Notes under the pieces: model-generated
Seen by the model: the letters and a program-made list of their open reading frames with translations, nothing else
Told to the model about the DNA's origin: nothing
Databases searched by the model: none
Position numbers and translations under genes: made by a program
Part shown: piece after piece, positions 8,762-17,565 of the stretch
How the letters are laid out: the number at the start of each line of letters is the position of its first letter
Numbering within the stretch: position 1 is the first letter of the stretch
Origin: Methanococcoides sp.
Lineage (GTDB): Archaea; Halobacteriota; Methanosarcinia; Methanosarcinales; Methanosarcinaceae
Reading direction: 5' to 3'
DNA length: 52,518 nt
Assembly (NCBI GenBank): GCA_021108185.1
Contig: JAIORJ010000142.1
Location: 1 to 52,518 of the forward strand

Positions 8762-9235
8762 TCAAGCTTTCAATGTTTTGATCGATAGGTCGGAATCAAT
8801 GATGTGATCGAATTCTATCGGTCCTATCCAGCACTGGTTCTCAAAGGCTGACTGGAAACAGACTCCGATGGTAGTTCTATTTTCCGTGTTCTCAAATACT
8901 TTTTCAATTGTAGTTTTCATTTCATTGATGTCTATGCCCATCTTTGGCATGGAAAGACCGCCAAGAAGGACAATGGTGTCTGCATGGAAGTCTATATTGT
9001 CTCCGATCTGCATCCCGAAAGGTGTTTTGATGATCTCCCTTGCTTCCTCGGGTCTGGTCTCTGGAATAAAACCTATCTCTATCTGGGTGTCACGTATGAC
9101 ATATGCCATAAGTTCTGCAAAAGGTGTACAGAATCCGGCTGTGCCAATGAACATAATTTTGTTTGAGTCCTTGACAAGCTTTCTAAAAGATGTTAAAAGA
9201 CCGCCGACTCCACTGGAATTGTCTATTGTTTCCAT
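8762..9235 (-). CDS. DUF2124-family protein
   Basis: This 157-residue soluble protein has a Rossmann-like pattern (KIMFIGTAGFCTPFAELMAYV, then DTIVLLGGLSMPKMG and TIGVCFQSAFENQCWIG) and resembles the methanogen-restricted DUF2124 family. The start ATG at 9233-9235 has GGAGG 6-7 bp upstream. It follows mch, from which it is separated by a terminator-like hairpin, so it may be expressed by readthrough at a lower level. The function is unknown; co-location with a C1-pathway gene hints at a link with methanogenesis but does not prove it. Confidence 0.65.
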   Translation of the reverse strand: METIDNSSGVGGLLTSFRKLVKDSNKIMFIGTAGFCTPFAELMAYVIRDTQIEIGFIPETRPEEAREIIKTPFGMQIGDNIDFHADTIVLLGGLSMPKMGIDINEMKTTIEKVFENTENRTTIGVCFQSAFENQCWIGPIEFDHIIDSDLSIKTLKA

Positions 9236-9244
9236 TTATCCTCC

Positions 9245-9280
9245 AAAAAAAGAAATGTCGCAGCCATAAGTGATGGCTGC
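9245..9280 (-). terminator. Terminator between mch and DUF2124 gene
   Basis: GCAGCCAT (9260-9267) pairs perfectly with ATGGCTGC (9273-9280) around a five-base loop. In the minus-strand direction a seven-T run (plus 9245-9251) follows after eight bases. The T run leads straight into the GGAGG ribosome site of the DUF2124 gene. Confidence 0.65.
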
Positions 9281-9294
9281 ATTCTCAATTATAC

Positions 9295-10257
9295 TTATAC
9301 GCTCTTGACGCCGAATGATTCGAGCAGAATGCCAGGGTTGATGCGACCGCTGGTGAATGACTTCTTTGACTTGAGGTCGTTGATGGTGATCTTTGCAGGT
9401 GCGAACATTCCTGCGTCAACCTTGAAGAAGTCAAATCCTGCTTCCTTGAATGTTGTGTAGAATGGCTTACCAAAGTCCCTTGATGTTGAGGATGGTGCCT
9501 TCTTCACGAAGTCTTCGAGTTTCTCTTCGTCTCCATACTCAACGGTGTAGTATGTCTCACCACAGTAGATGATACAGTCGTTGGTGGATCCCATGCACTT
9601 GGTGTCGTCTCCGACAATAGGTGCGATAGGTGCAACACCGAAACCGCTCTTGATGGTGTTGATGTCGAAACCGATGGATTCGAGCTTGTGGATACCTGTT
9701 TCAACAACTCTTGCGGAGATCTGGACTGATCCTGCAATTGATGAGGTTGGTGCAACAGCAATGTAAACGTTCTGTGGCTCTACACTGCAATGCTTTGCAA
9801 TGTACTCGACGATCTCCTCGTTTGGAAGTTTGTCGGATTCCATTACAAGGACCGCTGCATCAGCATCGTCTTTGTATCCGATCTTTTCGTAGAGCTCCTT
9901 TGGTTTAAGTCCGAGAGCCCTTGCAGGACCTGAACCCATTCCAAAGTAATCGCCGACTGCAATTCTCCAGCCTGCATACTGTGATGCCATACATGCGATG
10001 GTAGGATGGTCGGTAGCGACCTGAATTGCAGGTACTGCTAATCCATCGAGATCTACTTTAGTGTAGCTGATCTCAGCAAGGTCTGCGAGGCAGATGCGTG
10101 AGAGGTACATACCTGCATCGTAACCGCCTTCGGTGTTCACACCACAGTCGATGATTGTTGCGCCGTTCTCAAGCACTTTTGATTCTATCTTTACATCTTC
10201 TTCCCAGTCTAACATCTCATCGATGATCGCTAGTCCTTTTTCATTGACACTTATCAT
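9295..10257 (-). CDS. mch: Methenyltetrahydromethanopterin cyclohydrolase
   Basis: Mch interconverts methenyl-H4MPT (H4SPT) and formyl-H4MPT in the central C1 pathway; in methylotrophic methanogens it runs in the oxidative direction. The 320-residue length is normal. Recognisable blocks include [18 protein letters not shown] near the N-terminus, [24 protein letters not shown], and [19 protein letters not shown]. The start is the ATG at 10255-10257, with GAGTGAT upstream; an in-frame GTG three codons earlier is within that ribosome site. A clear TATA box lies about 45 bp further up. Cytosolic. Confidence 0.97.
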   Translation of the reverse strand: MISVNEKGLAIIDEMLDWEEDVKIESKVLENGATIIDCGVNTEGGYDAGMYLSRICLADLAEISYTKVDLDGLAVPAIQVATDHPTIACMASQYAGWRIAVGDYFGMGSGPARALGLKPKELYEKIGYKDDADAAVLVMESDKLPNEEIVEYIAKHCSVEPQNVYIAVAPTSSIAGSVQISARVVETGIHKLESIGFDINTIKSGFGVAPIAPIVGDDTKCMGSTNDCIIYCGETYYTVEYGDEEKLEDFVKKAPSSTSRDFGKPFYTTFKEAGFDFFKVDAGMFAPAKITINDLKSKKSFTSGRINPGILLESFGVKSV

Positions 10258-10300
10258 GGTTATCACTCATTATTATTGGTGTCTTTGATTAGCTCGGGGA

Positions 10301-10312
10301 GAATATAAAAGT
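10301..10312 (-). promoter_or_regulatory. mch promoter (BRE/TATA)
   Basis: On the minus strand CACTTTTATATTC forms a TATA box (plus 10303-10310 ATATAAAA) with a purine/GC-rich element before it, about 46 bp upstream of the mch ATG, leaving a leader of about 20 bases. Confidence 0.55.
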
Positions 10313-10359
10313 GCCGATTGCACGAAGCCAGTCCAAATAGTGCTGGAGAGAACTAAAAT

Positions 10360-10392
10360 TTAAAAAAGGGAATCCGGGCAGTTCAACTGCCC
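10360..10392 (-). terminator. Terminator after small winged-helix gene
   Basis: GGGCAG (10376-10381) and CTGCCC (10387-10392) form a six-pair stem with a five-base loop. In the minus direction it is followed by CCCTTTTTTAAATTTTAG. Confidence 0.6.
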
Positions 10393-10416
10393 TGAGAAAG
10401 ACCTGATGGTGTGTAT

Positions 10417-10734
10417 TTATTTGTCCTTATGGCCCTTGATAGAGGCCAGCATGTCAACGCCACTATCCGTCAATCTGAAAAGATCTTCCTTGACCACAAC
10501 GATATTAGCATTTTTCAAAAAGTCCATGTGATACTTTAATGTATTATCATCGGCTTCCACTTCAGCCTTTATGTCAGCTTCCGCTTTACCGAATACACCA
10601 ATAGATGTTACGATCTGTCTTCTTATTGGATGGGATGCAGCTTTGTCAAGCATTTCGTGTTCCATCTTTACTCTATCCCCCTCTGAAGGTTTCTGCATTA
10701 TAATATCGTCAAGTTCATCGTAGTCATCTTCCAT
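10417..10734 (-). CDS. Small ArsR-like winged-helix protein
   Basis: This 105-residue protein has an acidic N-terminal tail (MEDDYDELDD) and a winged-helix domain (SHPIRRQIVTSIGVFGKAEADIKAEV... LKYHMDFLKNANIVVVKEDLFRLTDSGV). The start is ATG at 10732-10734 behind AGAGGCG; a longer frame to 10788 exists but lacks a ribosome site. It ends in a good terminator. It is probably a DNA-binding regulator; its targets are unknown. It lies between mch and a methyltransferase, both on the same strand. Confidence 0.75.
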   Translation of the reverse strand: MEDDYDELDDIIMQKPSEGDRVKMEHEMLDKAASHPIRRQIVTSIGVFGKAEADIKAEVEADDNTLKYHMDFLKNANIVVVKEDLFRLTDSGVDMLASIKGHKDK

Positions 10735-10868
10735 TATATTCGCCTCTTTTGTTGTGTATTTGAGTATGTATCCATAACGATTAATCATTTATAATCATAT
10801 CGGTAACTTCAAACTGATCTGTTTTTCATCGTTTGATATTGTTTATTCCTTGTTTGGTATATATGGCC

Positions 10869-11498
10869 TTATTTGTCCGGTTTACTGATAAAGAGCCTGA
10901 ATACATCGAAAAATGCGAATTTATGATCTTCGACAATAATTGCTCCTCCGGCTTCGATATTGCTTCTTGTATTCCTATTGACATTGAACCCGAAGAATCC
11001 GCTTGTTATCGGGTTCATCAGCTCTTCCATAAATGCAATTATTCGGTACTTGCTGCGAACATGTTCCAGATTTATTATCTTACCTTCAGGTTTGCAGACA
11101 CGTACGCATTCTTCCACTCCTGTTACAGGATCTGGCACCGAACAAAGTACAAATGTCATTACAACCGAATCAAATACATTATCCTTGAATGCAAGATGCT
11201 GGGCATCCATTACCACCATTTCCACGTCTGCTTTTGCTGCTCTTCCCTTAGCTTTTCCCATCATTCCAGGCGAAAGATCGATAGCTACCATTTGAGCATT
11301 TTCAGGATAGTGATCAAAGTTCTTACCTGTGCCTAACCCGACTTCAAGACATCTTCCTTCAACTTTTGAGAATACGACCTTCCGCCATTTTTTGAAAGCA
11401 ATATGTTCCATTATCCATTCAAAAAGATCATAGACATGTGAATAGCGGTTATATTTCCGGAGTGTATCTTTTGTTGTGTTCAATCCCTTTTTCCCCAT
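10869..11498 (-). CDS. SAM-dependent methyltransferase, UbiE/PmtA-like
   Basis: The 209-residue class I methyltransferase has a SAM loop CLEVGLGTGKNFDHYP (about 50-65), the acidic ribose-binding strand VAIDLSPGMM, MDAQHLAFKDNVFDSVV, and LEHVRSKYRIIAF further on. The N-terminal KYNRYSHVYDLFEWIMEHIAF is typical of UbiE- and phosphatidylethanolamine-methyltransferase-like proteins in archaea. The substrate, possibly a lipid, quinone-like carrier or small molecule, cannot be told. Confidence 0.85.
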   Translation of the reverse strand: MGKKGLNTTKDTLRKYNRYSHVYDLFEWIMEHIAFKKWRKVVFSKVEGRCLEVGLGTGKNFDHYPENAQMVAIDLSPGMMGKAKGRAAKADVEMVVMDAQHLAFKDNVFDSVVMTFVLCSVPDPVTGVEECVRVCKPEGKIINLEHVRSKYRIIAFMEELMNPITSGFFGFNVNRNTRSNIEAGGAIIVEDHKFAFFDVFRLFISKPDK

Positions 11499-11622
11499 AT
11501 AAGTTCTGTCTGTTTAATATATGTAATTTTTTCATAGGTGGTTGCAGGGCATGTGGGTTACAAGTAACACCATGAAAAGTTATTTTATGTATCAACATCA
11601 ATTCTTATTCGGGGTTATTGTG

Positions 11623-12285
11623 ATGAAAATGATCGGTATCTTTGTCATCTTGTGCTTGTTCATATCAATTTCAGGCTGTACTTATTCAGATACAGGTGAG
11701 GATGATGTTGTTGCATATGGTGATGAAGTGGAAACTCTTGAATTTCAGGGGATCGAGCTTACTCCTATAAGTGAGCAGAGAAACAATGCTATTAAAGGGA
11801 CTCAGAGGATAATTGAGGATACTTATCTGTTGAACATCAATGGTATGGTCGATGAACCGTTGACACTGACCTATGATCAGATCACTTCTTATCCGAACGT
11901 TTCAAAGGTGGTCGATCTCAATTGCGTTGAAGGTTGGGATTTTACTGGAAAATGGACCGGTGTGCCAGTTGCTACATTGCTTGATGAGGCAGGTGTACAG
12001 GAAGGGGCAACAACAGTTATTTTTTATTCAGCAGATGGCTACTCCACAGCCCTTGACCTGGATTATCTTATCGACAACAACATAATTCTCGCTTATCGGC
12101 TCAATGATGTAACCCTTCCTCAAGACCGAGGTTTCCCGCTTCAGCTTGTTGCTGAAAGCAAATACGGCTACAAGTGGGCAAAATGGATAACCGGCATTGA
12201 GGTTATTAATGAACCATATGAGGGGTACTGGGAAAGCAGGGGATATAACAATAATGCAGATTACGGTGGTCCACGATTTGGGTGA
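11623..12285 (+). CDS. Molybdopterin-dependent oxidoreductase lipoprotein (sulfite-oxidase fold)
   Basis: The 220-residue exported protein begins at the ATG at 11623 (preceded by GGTTATTGTG). Its lipobox is ISISGC (C19). The mature part shows the sulfite-oxidase/YedY-type molybdopterin domain: LTYDQITSYP, then VDLNCVEGWDFTGKW with the molybdenum-ligand cysteine, GYSTALDLDYL, LPQDRGFPLQLVAESKYGYK and KWITGIEVI. It is likely tethered outside the cytoplasmic membrane. It may reduce oxidised sulfur or methionine-sulfoxide-type substrates as MsrP does, but that is inference; the partner heme subunit is not nearby. Confidence 0.85.
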   Translation: MKMIGIFVILCLFISISGCTYSDTGEDDVVAYGDEVETLEFQGIELTPISEQRNNAIKGTQRIIEDTYLLNINGMVDEPLTLTYDQITSYPNVSKVVDLNCVEGWDFTGKWTGVPVATLLDEAGVQEGATTVIFYSADGYSTALDLDYLIDNNIILAYRLNDVTLPQDRGFPLQLVAESKYGYKWAKWITGIEVINEPYEGYWESRGYNNNADYGGPRFG

Positions 12286-12351
12286 TCTGGTTATATTTCC
12301 ATGATTATGTTGACAATGTGGTCACTTTTGGTTTAACCTCTCTGTCAGATA

Positions 12352-14712
12352 TTAATCACAGGCTATTATCTCAGGATCATTTGGTAAGGTCAATCCAAAT
12401 TCACTTCCTTTTCCAACTTCGGTCTCAACCCAAACTTCGCCTCCCTGCATTTCCACAAACTTTTTGACAATGGTGAGGCCGAGACCAATACCTCCATATT
12501 CCCGTGTACGTGATGAATCGATCTGGACAAATGGTCGAAATAGTTTCTTCATATCCTCGGACAAGATCCCAATGCCATTATCTTTTACAAAAAACGAAAT
12601 ATTATCCTCAGTGGTTCGGGATTCGATAGTCACAAAACCTCCTCTTTCTGTGAACTTGATGGCATTGCTTATCAGATTGTAGAGGATCTGCTTGAGCTTT
12701 GTTCTGTCTGCTTTTATAATAGGCTTTCTGATGTCGATATTGAATTTAAGTTCAATATCCTTCTTTGAAGATAAAGGTACTATTGAAGTCTCTATTTCTT
12801 CAATTAATCTGGTCAAAATGAATTCTTCTATTTTCAACTCCATCTTTCCGCTTTCTACCTTTGAGAAATCCAATAACGCATTGATCAGTATCAAAAGCTG
12901 CTTCCCATTTATAGATACATTATTAATGTAGCGTTTCTGAGTTTCGTTCAAAGTGCCAGATTTTTCAGTGTACAGTACATCTGAGAAACCAATGACCGAA
13001 TTAAGAGGTGTCCTTAGCTCATGGCTCATATTTGCGATAAATTCGGATTTGGCCCGATTAGCATCTTCAGCAGCAATTTTGGCATTGATCATTGCGTCTT
13101 CTGCTTGCTTCCGCTCGGTCAGGTTTCTGGAAGTGGAGAGGACAGCTGTTTTTCCATCATACTCAATGACACTGTTGCTTAGTTCTATAGGTACAAGAGT
13201 GCCGTCTTTGCAAAGAGCTATGCTTTCAAATATGGCACGTTTTCCCTTTTGTAATTGCTTTATATTATCAGTTATTCTTGCTGCTTTTTCAGGAGAATCC
13301 AGGTCCATCACTGACATACTCAGCATTTCATCTCTGCTATAGCCAGTGAATTCACAAGCAACTTCGTTCACTTCCAGGATGTGACCGTCAAAATCGTATA
13401 TTAGGGTTGGATCATTAGAATTGTTAAAAAATGTTCTGAACTTCTGTTCCGATTTTTGCAAAGCAGTTTCTATCTGCTTTCGGTCAGTGATGTCATTCAT
13501 CGACACTACTGCTCCGAGTGGATTCCCCTTGGTATCGGTCAGTTTGCGTCCAGTGGCAATTAGTGTGTGAGGTGCAAGTCCTTTCATTGCGATGACCATC
13601 TCTTGGCTGGACACATCTTCACCCTTCCACGCCCGTATCAGTGGGTTACGCTCAAGCGTCAGCGGCGTTTTGCCATCCGGCTCGTGCAGGCTGTAGTGGT
13701 TCGCCCACTCCTCCGCCGGGATCGGCTCAATGGGGAAGCCATGTAATGCGCATATGGCCCGGTTGAAATACGTCAGTGTCCCCTCCTGATCGCAGGCTAC
13801 GATGCCATTTGCGATACAGTCCAGTACCGCCTCTTGGAACATCAGGCGTTCCTCCAGTTCTTCTTCCACCTTCTTGCGTGAGGTAATGTTGGTTAAAGAA
13901 CCAACGATCGCTATGGTTTTTCCATCTTTTACGATAGGTGTTTCGTTTACCTCTGCCCAGATATTTCGCCCTTTCTTTCCTGCAACTTCCATTTGGTATG
14001 ATGGCTGTTTTTTTCCGGTTTTGATCGCTTTCTCGGTAAGCGCGAATCCTTCTTTGTTGACGGGATCGTCGGTGGCGAATTTGCTCCATCTGACCATGGC
14101 TTCCTCGGGTTCGCATTGAAGGAATTCACGGCACTGAGGGCTAAGATATGTTAATTCGTGTTCCGGTGTGTGTGAATAGAAGAGATTGGTGCTATTCTCC
14201 ACGATGTTGCGCAGTTTTTCCTCACTCTCTCGCATTGCATCTTCTGCTTGCTTGCGCTCGAGACTAGTTCCTATTATATGGGACACCATACCAAGAATCG
14301 AAATATCTTCTTCTTCCCACTCTCTAATATTTTGAACATTATCCAGTCCGATAAATCCGATAAGTTCATTATCTCTGTTCAGAGGCAAGACTAGCAATGA
14401 TCGGATCTCTTGCATCTCCAGGATCTCTTTTTCAGCTGATGCTTCTTCGGGTAATGCTGAGACATCTTTAATATGAATCGATTCACCATTGTGGAGCTTG
14501 TTCATCCACCAAGGGAACATATCTACGGGGAGGTCTTGAAGGTTCTCTTTGTGGGCTTCCACACCTTCCGGACAATACTCATGGGTGTTATCCATCTGAG
14601 TTCCATTGTCGCGGATCAGAAAAATGTAACTTCTACTGCTTCCACACAAGTTGCAAATTTTTTCCAGTGCAAAATCTATGTTAAAATCAATATCTTTACT
14701 GGAGATGAACAT
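12352..14712 (-). pseudogene. Sensor histidine kinase, main part (GAF-PAS-PAS-PAS-HisKA-HATPase), downstream of an apparent frameshift
   Basis: The 786-residue frame carries GAF (about 1-155, starting inside the domain), three PAS domains (about 160-285, 290-425, 428-545), HisKA (NMSHELRTPLNSVIGFSD, phospho-His) and HATPase_c (LKQILYNLISNAIKFTE, DNGIGI, GGIGLGLTI). It has no membrane segment, so it is probably a cytosolic kinase. The GAF starts abruptly at MFISSKDIDFN. The upstream 14696-15250 frame supplies a preceding PAS and linker and overlaps it by 17 bp, so the two are best read as one broken gene. The segment 13621-13740 is about 64 % GC (77 of 120 counted), far above its surroundings. 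The kinase core itself is intact. Confidence 0.8.
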
Positions 14713-15250
14713 CGAAGAAGTGTGCGATACTACCTTCTATCTCAAGTTTCCGTTTGATGATCTCATTTGTCCTTTTGATCTCTGATATATCATCCACGAC
14801 CAATGAGACATTTGGACCATTTTCACCTTGTATCAGGATCGTTGAAATTAAAAAATGAATTGGTGTGGGCTGACCATTGTCAATTATATCCAATTCGCCT
14901 TCCTTTTTGTAAATGTTCTCTCCGGTCTTAAAAGTGTGCAGTATGGATCTTCGGACAACACATTCTAAGCATTCTATGTTTTTCCCACATCCTTCTCCTG
15001 AAAATGAATTTATACATTGAAATATTTCGCCACCAAGAAGACCAACACAATCCTTTTTATCCTTCCCCAATTTAACAGTGGCAGCTCGATTTACATTTTT
15101 AATTATTCCGTCCTCATCGATAAGGACCATGATCAAAGGCAGATCATCAAAAATAGAATTTAAGATCCCAGGATCAACGGTCGATTCGGCTTGAGCTTTA
15201 CAATATCCTTCCAAAGCTAAATCGCTCCGAATGTCTTCCGTTCCATCCAT
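14696..15250 (-). pseudogene. N-terminal PAS part of the frameshifted sensor kinase
   Basis: This 184-residue frame has one PAS domain (about 25-150: NSIFDDLPLIMVLIDEDGIIKNVN... PIHFLISTILI), including a cysteine-rich insert (CGKNIECLECVV) common in methanogen PAS domains. It then has a coiled linker IIKRKLEIEGSIA before ending at FFDVHLQ. In related kinases that linker runs straight into a GAF domain of the kind that begins in the other frame at 14712. Restoring one base or removing two near 14705-14735 would join them. It could be a true mutation, a programmed event or an assembly error. If translated alone it would be a single-PAS protein. Confidence 0.7.
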
Positions 15251-15354
15251 ATTCGGTTATCTTCCTCAATTTCTCATGTATAATATCGATTATCTTTTAA
15301 TATTTATCATATATATTATTTGTTATATTTCATTGTGCAATTAGGTCTATTTTG

Positions 15355-15487
15355 GGCTCTTGTAGAAATCCTTAATATTCGGACAATAATCCAATTTAAA
15401 AATATTATGGGATGTGTTACATGATGTTGGAATGGAATCCCAATTCCATCCTATATATGTTGATTTTGATAGGGTTTCTACAGAGCC
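15355..15487. repeat. MITE-like element with near-perfect terminal inverted repeats
   Basis: GGCTCTTGTAGAAATCCT (15355-15372) and AGGGTTTCTACAGAGCC (15471-15487) are inverted repeats differing by one indel and one substitution. They bound 133 bp of AT-rich non-coding DNA. This looks like the ends of a transposon with no transposase left, i.e. a MITE or solo remnant. No convincing target-site duplication is visible. The remaining spacer from 15251 to 15670 holds only AT-rich DNA and the corA promoter region. Confidence 0.45.
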
Positions 15488-15670
15488 TAAGATCGCACTT
15501 TTATCAACTAACGTTCATAGCCAGCAAAACATTATATCTAGTTTCTTCAAAGACCTGATAATCAATTTTATGAGTTGCATTTCTACTAGTTTTTCCTAGA
15601 ACTAAACTACGCACTATCCGCAAAAATTGAAATAACAATACTGTCATAGTTGTAAGTGGCAGGGGTATTA

Positions 15671-16732
15671 ATGTCTAAAATCTTCAAAAGATCAACTAAA
15701 GCAGGTCTTCCACCAGGGTCTCTGATCCATATCGGTGAGATGAAAGAAGAAAAGGTCAGATTTACTATTTTTGATTACGATGAAGATCACTTCTCGGAAA
15801 CGGAAATGAAAACTGTAGAGGAATGTTTTCATTCTAAGGATAAAAATACAGTTTCATGGGTCAACATAGATGGCATACACCAGGTTGATGTAATAGAGAA
15901 GATCGGAACACATTTTGGTTTAAATACCCTTGTACTAGAAGATATACTTAACACGAATCAGCGTCCGAAATTAGAGGATTTTGAAAATTACATATACGTT
16001 GTAATGAAAATGCTCTCTTTTGATGAAGCGGTAAACAAGATAACAACAGAGCAGGTTAGTTTTATCTTAGCACCAAAGTTGGTCTTATCTTTCCAGGAAA
16101 GAATAGGGGATACCTTTGATCCGGTCAGGGAGAGACTGAGAACATCAAAGGGTCGTATCAGAAAGATGGATGCGGATTATCTTGCTTATGCGTTAATAGA
16201 TTCCATTGTCGATAACTACTTCATTATACTCGAAAAGATCGGGGATAAAATTGACTTTATAGAAGAAGAACTGGTGACAGATCCAACGCCAGATACCTTG
16301 CAGATGATCCATGAACTGAAAAGAGAACTGATAACTCTTAAAAGATCTATCTGGCCACTAAGGGAGATCCTAAGTAGACTGGGGTTGATGGAATCCATGC
16401 TTATAATGGAATCCACAAAAGTATATCTTAGAGATGTGCATGACCACATAATTCAGATAATCGATACAATAGAGACGTATAAAGAGATGCTTTCCGGAAT
16501 GCTGGACATATACCTCTCAAGTTTGAGCAATAAAATGAATGAGGTAATGAAAGTTCTGACATTGGTTGCCACGATATTCATACCCCTGACATTTATAGCC
16601 GGGGTATATGGAATGAATTTTCAGCATATGCCCGAACTTACCTGGAAGTGGAGCTATCCAGTGGTGTGGATCGTCATGATCTCGGTGTCAATGTCGATGG
16701 TCCTTTATTTTAAAAGGATGAAATGGCTATAA
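15671..16732 (+). CDS. corA: CorA-family magnesium/cobalt transporter
   Basis: This 353-residue inner-membrane channel has a large N-terminal cytoplasmic domain (EDILNTNQRPKLEDFENYIYVVMKM) and a long stalk helix (about 170-285). Two C-terminal membrane helices carry the signature GMNFQHMPE, where YGMN is the selectivity motif at the end of the first helix, and the protein ends in a basic tail. It mediates Mg2+ (Co2+/Ni2+) uptake as a homopentamer. The start is ATG at 15671 behind GGGGTATT; a GTG five codons upstream is less likely. No Mg2+-sensing leader is obvious. Confidence 0.95.
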   Translation: MSKIFKRSTKAGLPPGSLIHIGEMKEEKVRFTIFDYDEDHFSETEMKTVEECFHSKDKNTVSWVNIDGIHQVDVIEKIGTHFGLNTLVLEDILNTNQRPKLEDFENYIYVVMKMLSFDEAVNKITTEQVSFILAPKLVLSFQERIGDTFDPVRERLRTSKGRIRKMDADYLAYALIDSIVDNYFIILEKIGDKIDFIEEELVTDPTPDTLQMIHELKRELITLKRSIWPLREILSRLGLMESMLIMESTKVYLRDVHDHIIQIIDTIETYKEMLSGMLDIYLSSLSNKMNEVMKVLTLVATIFIPLTFIAGVYGMNFQHMPELTWKWSYPVVWIVMISVSMSMVLYFKRMKWL

Positions 16733-16810
16733 GATAGGAACTATTCTATGATCAATGGTCCTGGATCCTTATGCAAACATCATCCGAGGATAAAAATCAG
16801 TTCATATTTC

Positions 16811-17395
16811 TTATTTCCAGTACCCTTCGACATATGATTCTGTCTGCTGTATATATGGGGTGACATATCGAAGTAAAAATGGAACTATCACGATCGTTGC
16901 TATAACATTTGTTGTGAACCATTGTTCAAATGTTAGGAACATTTCCTCATAAGGGATGACTCCATTGATGGCCAGCATATAGCTTCCCCAGAATGCACCT
17001 ATCAGGTTGTTCAGAAATACCCCGAAAATTAGCAAATAAACAAAATCCCTTCTTGTCTTTAGACGGATGTTGACTTTAAAATAAATGAATGCAACAAGGG
17101 GGATCATCACCTGCCATAGATCCGCAATGGACCATATAATGTTCAGTGAGGTTGGCATATCTGCAAGGATACCTGCTCCTACAATACAACCAAGATAAGC
17201 TGCCAGTGCACCCCACATCCCATACCATAGGGCAAACACTATCATAAAAGCTACTGCGAAGTACATGCTGGACACGCCGGTTGAAGGGGATGATGGGAAA
17301 TTTACAACTGCGAACCTTGAGAGGAGTGAATTTACCAATGTCACAAAGAGGAAGATGTTCAGGTACATTGAAGCAGATTCTATATCTCGTTGCAT
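16811..17395 (-). CDS. Stand-alone multi-spanning membrane protein, MASE1-like
   Basis: The 194-residue protein has about five or six hydrophobic helices (e.g. MYFAVAFMIVFALWYGMWGALAAY, FVYLLIFGVFLNNLIGAFWGS, TTNVIATIVIVPFLLRYVTP) and conserved-type small loops, resembling the MASE1 or ECF-transporter S-component type of integral membrane sensor domain. Unlike most MASE1 proteins it has no fused kinase or cyclase. It is transcribed divergently from the histidine kinase at 17566, with a 170-bp shared spacer, which suggests it could be the membrane sensor for that kinase. The role is unproven. Confidence 0.6.
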   Translation of the reverse strand: MQRDIESASMYLNIFLFVTLVNSLLSRFAVVNFPSSPSTGVSSMYFAVAFMIVFALWYGMWGALAAYLGCIVGAGILADMPTSLNIIWSIADLWQVMIPLVAFIYFKVNIRLKTRRDFVYLLIFGVFLNNLIGAFWGSYMLAINGVIPYEEMFLTFEQWFTTNVIATIVIVPFLLRYVTPYIQQTESYVEGYWK

Positions 17396-17565
17396 TCTGA
17401 TTCTTCCCTTTCTGGACCGGTACTTGGTTTATGTGCATAAATATTTTTCAATGTTAACAATGTACTATCTTTTTATATTATGCATTTCTTATTATTCAGT
17501 GCACATTATATAAAACCTTTGTATAAATTAATTTATACCAATTTTAGTATATTGGGAGTCGTAAA

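Noticed and set aside
15414-15599. Plus-strand 61-codon frame overlapping the MITE-like element
   Set aside because: It spans the right inverted repeat, lacks a ribosome site and shows no domain.
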